Positions 1-4,913 of a stretch of 6,012 nucleotides of DNA are shown piece by piece. The notes under the pieces are model-generated. The model did no database searches and was not told the origin of the DNA. It saw only the letters and a program-made list of their open reading frames with translations. The DNA is from Pseudomonadota bacterium (GTDB lineage Bacteria > Pseudomonadota > Gammaproteobacteria > Burkholderiales > SG8-41): contig JAEYXO010000304.1 of the NCBI GenBank assembly GCA_023431245.1, forward strand, positions 1 through 6,012, read 5' to 3'. Numbering within the stretch: position 1 is the first letter of the stretch; each line of letters begins with the position of its first letter. A program made the translations under genes and the position numbers.

Positions 1-512
1 ACCGGCTCGTCCGGGTTCAGCACGCCGCGCTTGGATTTCGAGCCCTTGGTCGCGGTGGCGGAGAACTGGCCCTTGGTCAGGCCGTAGACGCCGTTGTTCT
101 CGACGATGTAGACCATGTTGACGCCGCGGCGGATGCAGTGCGCGAACTGGCCGAGCCCGATCGAGGCCGAGTCGCCGTCGCCGGAGACGCCGAGGTAGAG
201 CAGGTCGCGGTTGGCGAGGTTGGCGCCGGTCAGCACCGACGGCATGCGGCCGTGCACGCTGTTGAAGCCGTGCGAGTTGCCGAGGAAGTAGTCCGGAGTC
301 TTCGACGAGCAGCCGATACCCGAGAGCTTGGCGACGCGGTGCGGCTGGATGTCGAATTCCCAGCAGGACTGGATGATCGCCGCCGAGATCGAGTCGTGGC
401 CGCAGCCGGCGCAGAGGGTCGAGATCTTGCCCTCGTAGTCGCGGCGGGTGTAGCCGGCGGCGTTGCGCGTCAGCGAGGGGTGGTGCAGCTTGGGTTTCGG
501 GATGTAGGTCAT
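1..512 (-). CDS. korB: 2-oxoacid:acceptor oxidoreductase, beta subunit (TPP-binding), 3' end cut by window
   Basis: Beta subunit of a 2-oxoacid (probably 2-oxoglutarate):ferredoxin/NADP+ oxidoreductase. It binds thiamine diphosphate and one [4Fe-4S] cluster and works in the cytoplasm with KorA to turn a 2-oxoacid and CoA into acyl-CoA, CO2 and two electrons. The window holds the first 170 codons; the family usually has about 280-340 residues, so the C-terminal half lies beyond base 1. Seen directly: CAGCGH with C34 and C37, then GIGCSSK with C68, which are three of the four expected cluster ligands (the fourth normally lies further C-terminal, outside the window). The TPP/Mg motif is GDGD at 111-114 followed by ENNGVYGLTKGQ at 138-149. 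The ATG at 512 has AAGAGG (518-523) five bases upstream. It is last of the three visible kor genes, 78 bases after korA. Family membership is certain. 2-Oxoglutarate rather than pyruvate or another 2-oxoacid is inferred from the operon, not from a residue I can prove. Confidence 0.93.
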   Translation of the reverse strand, partial: MTYIPKPKLHHPSLTRNAAGYTRRDYEGKISTLCAGCGHDSISAAIIQSCWEFDIQPHRVAKLSGIGCSSKTPDYFLGNSHGFNSVHGRMPSVLTGANLANRDLLYLGVSGDGDSASIGLGQFAHCIRRGVNMVYIVENNGVYGLTKGQFSATATKGSKSKRGVLNPDEP

Positions 513-517
513 TTGTG

Positions 518-528
518 CCTCTTGGAGG
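518..528 (-). promoter_or_regulatory. korB ribosome binding site inside a small hairpin
   Basis: On the minus strand AAGAGG (523-518) lies five bases before the korB ATG and is the only plausible Shine-Dalgarno. Immediately upstream is CCTC (528-525), which can pair fully with GAGG (521-518) across a three-base loop CAA. The same CCTC recurs at 535-532 and 549-546 within the heptamer repeat. The binding site is well supported. A regulatory role for the short stem is only an inference, because four base pairs alone are weak. Confidence 0.5.
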
Positions 529-551
529 AGTGAGGAGTCAGGCGTGAGGAG
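524..551. repeat. Degenerate heptamer tandem repeat in the korA-korB gap
   Basis: On the plus strand four heptamers stand in register: ggaggag (524-530), tgaggag (531-537), tcaggcg (538-544) and tgaggag (545-551). Two copies are identical and the others differ at one and three positions. The rest of the 78-base gap (513-590) shows no gene or clear promoter. Similar short heptamer arrays are common between genes in many environmental bacteria, from general recollection. On the transcript they read CTCCTCA and so supply CCTC stretches close to the korB ribosome binding site. Confidence 0.6.
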
Positions 552-590
552 CGGGAAAATCCGAAGGCAAGCCGATCCTCAATCCGTGTC

Positions 591-2429
591 TCAGGCCATG
601 GCTTTCTTCAGCGGCACGACGCTGTGCGTATCGACATGCCGGACGATCTGGTCGACGATGAAGCGCGCGGTGATCGGGGTGCCGTCGTAATGCAGCAGCG
701 AAATCAGCTGCGCGGGATTGATCTTCGCGTCGTTGACCAGCAGGGTTTTCAGCTGTGCATCGCGGTTCTGCTCGATGACAAACACCCCGGAGTGCGCGGC
801 GACAAAATCCTTCACCTCGTCCGCGAAAGGGAAGCCGCGCACGCGCAGCGCGTTGACGGGCATGCCGCGTTCGGCCAGCACGTCGAGGGCCTCCAGCATG
901 GCCGGACTGGTCGAGCCGTAGTAGACCGCGCCGAAGTTCGCCGGTTTCGCGGCCTTGTGCAGCACGGGCTTCGGCACCAGCGACTTTGCGGTCTCGAACT
1001 TGCGCATCAGGCGCTGCATGTTGTCGACGTAGTCGGGGCCGGCTTCCGAATACTGCGCGTAGCGGTTCTTGGTGGTGCCGCGGGTGAAATAACCGCCCTT
1101 GGTCGGGTGGGTGCCGGGATAGGTGCGGTAAGGGATGCCGTCGCCGTCGACGTCGAGGTAACGCCCGAAATCGGCGCCGGCCTCGAGTTTTTCGTAGGTC
1201 ATGATCTTGCCGCGGTCGAATTCCTTGCTGTCATCCCAGGCGAAGGGGCGGCACAGCCGGGTGTTCATGCCGATGTCGAGGTCGGTCATCACGAATACCG
1301 GCGTCTGCAGGCGCTCGGCGATGTCAAAGGACAGCGCCGTCATCTCGAAGCACTCGGTCGGGTCTTCCGGAAACAGCAGCGGGTGCTTGGTGTCGCCATG
1401 CGAGGCATAGGCGCAGGCCAGCACGTCGGACTGCTGGGTGCGCGTTGGCATGCCGGTCGAGGGGCCGCCGCGCTGCACGTCGACCAGCACCACCGGGATC
1501 TCGGCGAAATAGGCGAGGCCGATGAACTCGGTCATCAGCGAGATGCCGGGGCCGGAGGTCGCGGTGAAGGAACGCGCGCCGTTCCAGCCGGCGCCGATCG
1601 CGATGCCGATCGAGGCGAGTTCGTCCTCGCCCTGGATGATCGCGTATTTGTTCTTGCCGCTGTCGCCGTCCACGCGCAGCTTCTTGCAGTAGGCCATGAA
1701 GGCCTCGGCCACCGACGAGGACGGGGTGATCGGGTACCAGGCGCAGACCGAGGCGCCGCCGTAGACGGCGCCCAGCGCCACCGCGCTGTTGCCGTCGGCA
1801 AAAATGCGGTCGCCGACGTTGTCCGCGGCCTTGATGCGGATGCCCAGCGGGCAGGGCAGGTTTTTCAGCGCGTAATCGCGACCGAGGTGCAGCGCCTTGA
1901 CGTTCGACTGCAGCAGGGCTTCCTTGCCCTTGTACTGCTCCGAGAACAGCTGCTCGATGACCTTGGGGTCGATGTCCAGCATCGCCGACAGCGCGCCGAC
2001 GTAGATGATGTTCTTGAACAGCTGGCGCTGGCGCGGGTCGCTGTAGGTGGTGTTGCAGATCTCCGTCAGCGGCATGCCGATGCGGGTGATGTCCGGCCGG
2101 AACTTGCTCTCGGGCAGGGCTTTGGAATTGTCGTAGAACAGGTAGCCGCCGGCCTCGATTTCCCGGAGATCGTTGTCCCAGGTCTGCGGGTTCATCGCCA
2201 CCATCAGGTCGACGCCGCCGCGGCGGCCGAGATAGCCCTTCTCCGTCACGCGCACCTCGTACCAGGTCGGCAGGCCCTGGATGTTCGAGGGGAAGATGTT
2301 GCGCGGGCTCACGGGCACGCCCATGCGCAGGATCGAACGCGCAAAGAGTTCATTGGCCGAGGCCGAACCCGAGCCGTTGACGTTGGCGAACTTGACGACG
2401 AAGTCGTTGGTGGCGGTGATGGGGGTCAT
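591..2429 (-). CDS. korA: 2-oxoacid:acceptor oxidoreductase, fused gamma-alpha subunit
   Basis: Large subunit (612 residues, about 66 kDa) of the same oxidoreductase as KorB. Residues 1 to about 200 form the gamma domain, with FANVNGSGSASANELF near 14-29 and RRGGVDLMVAMN at 69-80. The pyrimidine-binding alpha domain follows, with YPITPSS at 232-238, GEDELASIGIAIGAGWNGAR at 267-286, TATSGPG at 289-295 and VDVQRGGPSTGMPTRTQQSD at 316-335, the typical signature of the 2-oxoglutarate/branched-chain group. A C-terminal transketolase-like domain runs from about 490 to 600 and ends with VIEQNRDAQL (551-560). The gamma domain has NVNGSGSAS where many relatives have a GxGGxG loop. The ATG at 2429 has no good Shine-Dalgarno in the preceding 20 bases, and the reading frame upstream offers no better start. 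It lies 174 bases after korC and 78 before korB, on the same strand. The family is certain. The substrate is inferred from similarity of gene set and sizes to the Azoarcus evansii 2-oxoglutarate:NADP+ oxidoreductase. Confidence 0.94.
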   Translation of the reverse strand: MTPITATNDFVVKFANVNGSGSASANELFARSILRMGVPVSPRNIFPSNIQGLPTWYEVRVTEKGYLGRRGGVDLMVAMNPQTWDNDLREIEAGGYLFYDNSKALPESKFRPDITRIGMPLTEICNTTYSDPRQRQLFKNIIYVGALSAMLDIDPKVIEQLFSEQYKGKEALLQSNVKALHLGRDYALKNLPCPLGIRIKAADNVGDRIFADGNSAVALGAVYGGASVCAWYPITPSSSVAEAFMAYCKKLRVDGDSGKNKYAIIQGEDELASIGIAIGAGWNGARSFTATSGPGISLMTEFIGLAYFAEIPVVLVDVQRGGPSTGMPTRTQQSDVLACAYASHGDTKHPLLFPEDPTECFEMTALSFDIAERLQTPVFVMTDLDIGMNTRLCRPFAWDDSKEFDRGKIMTYEKLEAGADFGRYLDVDGDGIPYRTYPGTHPTKGGYFTRGTTKNRYAQYSEAGPDYVDNMQRLMRKFETAKSLVPKPVLHKAAKPANFGAVYYGSTSPAMLEALDVLAERGMPVNALRVRGFPFADEVKDFVAAHSGVFVIEQNRDAQLKTLLVNDAKINPAQLISLLHYDGTPITARFIVDQIVRHVDTHSVVPLKKAMA

Positions 2430-2461
2430 GGGTGATGTGTGAAATTCAGAACCTTTTGGCC

Positions 2462-2479
2462 ACAGAGGAAACAGGGAAA
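2462..2479. repeat. Short direct repeat of an ACAGRGGAA-like nonamer
   Basis: Plus-strand acagaggaa (2462-2470) is followed directly by acagggaaa (2471-2479), an imperfect two-copy nonamer. It resembles the ccacagaggacacagagg type of intergenic repeat seen in many environmental bacteria, from general recollection. It sits next to the larger 9-base inverted array in the same gap. With only two imperfect copies the call is weak. Confidence 0.3.
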
Positions 2480-2490
2480 AAGAAAGGCAA

Positions 2491-2580
2491 ACTGACAGGA
2501 TGGACAGGATTTACAGGATAAAAACAACGCTCGCCTGATTTATCCAATTCATCCTGTTCATCCTGCATATCCTGTTAATT
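2491..2580. repeat. Inverted array of a 9-base repeat (ACAGGATnn) between korC and korA
   Basis: On the plus strand ACAGGAT occurs at 2495-2501, 2504-2510 and 2513-2519, an exact 9-base period. After 31 bases the reverse complement follows with the same period: ATCCTGT 2551-2557, ATCCTGC 2560-2566 and ATCCTGT 2569-2575, with a decayed copy ATCCAAT in phase at 2542-2548. Pairing 2493-2519 with 2551-2577 gives 21 matches in 27 positions, with mismatches mainly in the variable two bases between cores. On either strand the RNA could fold into a long stem with a 31-base loop. It has no U-tract and lies inside the kor operon, so processing, stabilising or attenuating the korC-korA transcript is as likely as termination. 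Such ACAGGAT arrays are widespread in environmental proteobacteria, from general recollection. Apart from this array and the nonamer pair, the 174-base gap holds nothing else I can name. Confidence 0.85.
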
Positions 2581-2603
2581 GTTTTTGATTCTGGTCCGGA
2601 CGC

Positions 2604-4463
2604 TCAAGCCGCCTTGCGCTGCGGTTTGCGGCAGCCCGGTCCGGCGTGGGTCATCTGGATCAGGTATTTCTGCATGTCCCAGGCACCCGTCGGGCAGCGT
2701 TCGGCGCAGAGCCCGCAGTGCAGGCAGACGTCCTCGTCCTTGGCCATGATGCGGCCGGTCATGCGCAGGGTTTCCGACACATAGAGCCCCTGGTCGGGAT
2801 GCAGCGACGGCGCGGTCAGGCGCTGGCGCAGGTCGGCTTCCTCGCCGTTTTCGGTGAAGGTGATGCAGTCCATCGGGCAGATGTCGACGCAGGCGTCGCA
2901 TTCGATGCACAGCCGCGGGGTGAACACCGTCTGCACGTCGCAGTTGAGGCAGCGCTGGGCTTCGGCGAAGCCGGACTTGGCGTCGAAGCCGAGTTCGACC
3001 TCGACCTTGATGTTCTTCAGCGTCAGTTTCTGGTCCTGCCAGGGCACCTTGTGGCGCAGCGCGGCGGAGATGTCGTTGTCGTAGCTCCACTCGTGGATGC
3101 CCATTTTCTGCGACATCACGGTGACCGCCGGCAGCGGGCGCTCCTTCAGGTCCTCGCCGTTGAACAGCTTGTCGATCGACACCGCGGCTTCATGGCCGTG
3201 GGCCACCGCCCAGATGATGTTCTTCGGCCCGAAGGCGGCGTCTCCGCCGAAAAAGACCTTCGGGTTGGTCGACTGGAAGCTCACCTTGTCGACCACCGGC
3301 ATGTTCCACTGGTCGAATTCGATGCCGGCGTCGCGCTCGATCCAGGGAAAGGCGTTCTCCTGGCCGATGGCGACCAGCACGTCGTCGCATTCGAAATACT
3401 GGTCGGGCTCACCCGTGGGCACCAGCTTGCGGCGCCCCTTGGCGTCGTATTCCGCCTTGACCTTCTCGAAACTCATGCCGACCAGCTTGCCGCCTTCCAC
3501 CTTGCAGGCCTTGGGCACCAGGTAGTTCAGGATCGGGATGCCCTCGTGGATCGCGTCTTCCTTCTCCCAGGGGCTCGCCTTCATTTCCTCGTAACCGGAG
3601 CGGACGATGACCTTGACGTCCTCGCCGCCCAGGCGCTTGGCCGAGCGGCAGCAGTCCATCGCGGTGTTGCCGCCACCCAGGACAATGACTTTTTTGCCGA
3701 CTTTCTCGATGTGGCCGAAGGACACGCTGGCGAGCCAGTCGATGCCGATATGGACGTTGTTCGCCGCTTCCTTGCGGCCGGGCACGTCGAGGTCGCGGCC
3801 GCGCGGCGCGCCGGTGCCGACGAACACCGCGTCATAACCTTCGGCCAGCACCTTCTTCAGGCTGTCGACGCGCTCGCCGGTCCTGACCGTGATGTTGCCG
3901 ATACCGGTGATGTAACCGACCTCCTCGTCGATGACGGACTCCGGCAGGCGGAAGCGCGGCACCTGCGAGCGCATGAAGCCGCCGGCCTTGGGATCGGCCT
4001 CGTAGATGGTGATGTCGTAGCCCAGCGGCGCGAGGTCGCGGGCGACGGTCAGCGAGGCCGGGCCGCCGCCGATACAGGCAATTCGTTTGCCGTTTTTCTG
4101 CTTCGGCGCCTTGGGCATGCGCGCCGAGACGTCATCCTTGTGGTCTGCGGCGACGCGTTTCAGGCGGCAGATGGCGACCGGCTCCGGTTTCGGGCCGTCT
4201 TCATGGGCGGTCGGCTTGCGCAGCTCGACATTGCCTTCCTCGACGCGGCCGCGGCGGCAGGCCGGTTCGCAGGGGCGATCACAGGTGCGGCCGAGAATGC
4301 CGGGGAAGACATTCGATTTCCAGTTGACCATGTAGGCATCGCTGTAGCGGCCTGCGGAGATCAAGCGGATGTATTCGGGGACGGGGGTGTGGGCCGGGCA
4401 GGCCCACTGACAATCGACGACTTTATGGAAGTAATCGGGGTGCGCAATATCGGTGGGTTTCAA
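2604..4463 (-). CDS. korC: GltD-like FAD/NADP oxidoreductase subunit with two C-terminal [4Fe-4S] motifs
   Basis: A 619-residue (about 68 kDa) flavoprotein resembling the small subunit of glutamate synthase (GltD), extended by a ferredoxin module. Domains: an N-terminal cysteine-rich region (C18, C22, C61, C65, C69) as in GltD; FAD Rossmann motif IGGGPAS at 131-137; NAD(P)-binding motif VLGGGNTAMDCC at 261-272, followed by R288 where NADP-binding relatives carry an arginine; second FAD motif VFFGGDAAFG at 403-412; then CLNC (505-508) and two CxxCxxCxxxCP motifs (C519/522/525/529 and C580/583/586/590). It is first in the operon with korA and korB, and this three-gene set matches the subunit make-up of the 2-oxoglutarate:NADP+ oxidoreductase of Azoarcus evansii. 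Its inferred role is to carry electrons from the KorAB clusters through FAD to NADP+. The start is TTG at 4463, chosen because AGGAG lies six bases upstream, an in-frame TAG lies 27 bases upstream, and later ATGs would remove conserved cysteines. Other GltD-like proteins with extra clusters (DsrL, NfnB types) are possible relatives; the neighbours argue for KorC. Confidence 0.9.
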   Translation of the reverse strand: MKPTDIAHPDYFHKVVDCQWACPAHTPVPEYIRLISAGRYSDAYMVNWKSNVFPGILGRTCDRPCEPACRRGRVEEGNVELRKPTAHEDGPKPEPVAICRLKRVAADHKDDVSARMPKAPKQKNGKRIACIGGGPASLTVARDLAPLGYDITIYEADPKAGGFMRSQVPRFRLPESVIDEEVGYITGIGNITVRTGERVDSLKKVLAEGYDAVFVGTGAPRGRDLDVPGRKEAANNVHIGIDWLASVSFGHIEKVGKKVIVLGGGNTAMDCCRSAKRLGGEDVKVIVRSGYEEMKASPWEKEDAIHEGIPILNYLVPKACKVEGGKLVGMSFEKVKAEYDAKGRRKLVPTGEPDQYFECDDVLVAIGQENAFPWIERDAGIEFDQWNMPVVDKVSFQSTNPKVFFGGDAAFGPKNIIWAVAHGHEAAVSIDKLFNGEDLKERPLPAVTVMSQKMGIHEWSYDNDISAALRHKVPWQDQKLTLKNIKVEVELGFDAKSGFAEAQRCLNCDVQTVFTPRLCIECDACVDICPMDCITFTENGEEADLRQRLTAPSLHPDQGLYVSETLRMTGRIMAKDEDVCLHCGLCAERCPTGAWDMQKYLIQMTHAGPGCRKPQRKAA

Positions 4464-4469
4464 AAAGTA

Positions 4470-4475
4470 CTCCTG
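4470..4475 (-). promoter_or_regulatory. korC Shine-Dalgarno fixing a TTG start
   Basis: Minus-strand CAGGAG (4475-4470) lies six bases before TTG at 4463. It is the strongest ribosome binding site in the window and decides the korC start. The same frame has a TAG 27 bases before the TTG and no ATG or GTG between, so no longer form is possible. Confidence 0.8.
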
Positions 4476-4485
4476 CCTGCGGTTT

Positions 4486-4600
4486 GGCTACATGTTTTTG
4501 TTTTTATTGGGCTAATCACTACTCTGAAAAATGCTATCGAAAGTGCCGCAGAGTCTACGCCTTTAGCAGGGGGAAGAAAAGCGCATTGCAAGCGATTGCA
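4486..4600 (-). promoter_or_regulatory. Probable korCAB promoter/leader region (AT-rich gap)
   Basis: The 207-base gap 4464-4670 separates korC from the upstream small gene and contains a stretch (about 4491-4545) far more AT-rich than the coding sequence around it, with runs of A and T. This is the expected place for the operon's promoter. I found no convincing -35/-10 pair. The best single elements are TTGCAA (4591-4586, minus strand), TAGACT (4556-4551) and TAGCAT (4537-4532), none with a well-spaced partner. The region is called from position and composition, not from a defined promoter. Confidence 0.4.
4585..4600. promoter_or_regulatory. Candidate operator: direct repeat ATTGCA-N4-ATTGCA
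   Basis: Plus-strand ATTGCA occurs at 4585-4590 and again at 4595-4600, exactly 10 bases apart, so two self-complementary TGCA cores (4587-4590 and 4597-4600) face the same side of the helix. TGCA repeats with about this spacing are, as I recall, the recognition element of BzdR/BoxR, the benzoyl-CoA-responsive repressors of Azoarcus-type bacteria. It lies about 120 bases upstream of the korC start, where a regulator of the kor operon could act. The pattern is certain; the regulator is a guess. Confidence 0.3.
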
Positions 4601-4655
4601 GCGGCGGAAATTCGCGGGGGCGCATACCCCTGTTACCTGCCCGGTTTTTGCGTCC

Positions 4656-4669
4656 GCCGGAAGGCCGGC
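4656..4669. terminator. Weak GC hairpin after the small membrane-protein gene
   Basis: GCCGG-AAGG-CCGGC (plus strand) forms a perfect five-base-pair stem with a four-base loop, two bases beyond the stop of the small gene at 4671. No T-run follows on the minus strand (GGACGCAAAAA instead), so it is not a standard Rho-independent terminator. It may mark the 3' end of the lpdA transcript or do nothing; read-through into korC cannot be excluded. Confidence 0.2.
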
Positions 4670-4670
4670 T

Positions 4671-4913
4671 TCAGCCCGCTTTCTGGTGCGGATAGAGCAG
4701 GAAGGCGAAGAAGGAGGCCAGGCCGCCGAAGATCAGCAGCACGATGGCCATCATCCTGAACGAGGCGCCGAAGCCTGACTGCAGCAGGTTGTAGACCTCG
4801 ACTGCCGGCGGCGGAAAAAACGGGAACCAGCTGCCGTAGGCCAGGTGCCAGGCGCCGACGGCCAGCGCGTAGAGGCCGAGGATGCCGATGATGGCGCTGA
4901 CGAGAAACTGCAT
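4671..4913 (-). CDS. Small hypothetical membrane protein, two predicted transmembrane segments
   Basis: An 80-residue protein I do not recognise. Two hydrophobic segments are visible, about 3-26 (FLVSAIIGILGLYALAVGAW part) and about 54-74 (MMAIVLLIFGGLASFFAFLL part), joined by a proline- and aromatic-rich loop (SWFPFFPPP, 28-36). The tail YPHQKAG is short and hydrophilic. The first segment is not followed by a cleavage site I would trust, so it is more likely an integral inner-membrane protein than a secreted one. Its ATG follows the lpdA TAA with no base between (TAAATG). No strong Shine-Dalgarno precedes it (only a purine-rich GAAGAAAAAATAA), which suggests translation coupled to lpdA. That the gene is real is supported by clear membrane topology, contact with lpdA and absence of a better reading in the region. 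Function is unknown. Confidence 0.75.
   Translation of the reverse strand: MQFLVSAIIGILGLYALAVGAWHLAYGSWFPFFPPPAVEVYNLLQSGFGASFRMMAIVLLIFGGLASFFAFLLYPHQKAG

Noticed and set aside
138..533. A 131-codon plus-strand open frame opposite korB
   Set aside because: Antisense to korB codons with convincing TPP and cysteine motifs; composition is that of a shadow frame.
624..2435. A 603-codon plus-strand open frame opposite korA
   Set aside because: It is exactly antisense to korA, whose protein carries clear conserved motifs. The plus-strand product is rich in R, A, V, D, H and G with no recognisable domain, as expected from reading GC-rich codons backwards.
2491..2580. The 9-base array as a CRISPR array or Rho-independent terminator
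   Set aside because: The repeat unit is far too short and has no unique spacers for CRISPR. There is no T-run after the stem, and it lies within an evident operon.
4508..4522. Possible FNR/ANR box on the minus strand (GTGAT-N4-CCAAT)
   Set aside because: The left half matches four of five positions of TTGAT, but the right half matches ATCAA at only one.
4530..4552. Sigma-54-like promoter on the minus strand: CGGCAC then TAGCA
   Set aside because: The elements resemble TGGCAC and TTGCA, but the space between them is one base too long (six instead of five), and sigma-54 promoters rarely tolerate that.
4484..4759. A 91-codon plus-strand frame across the korC upstream gap
   Set aside because: Overlaps the end of the small membrane-protein gene antisense, has no ribosome binding site, and its second half is arginine-rich shadow sequence.
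2646..4778. A 710-codon plus-strand open frame opposite korC and the gap beyond
   Set aside because: Same reason: antisense to korC with low-complexity composition. It runs on through the korC promoter gap and into the small membrane-protein gene, with no ribosome binding site or domain.
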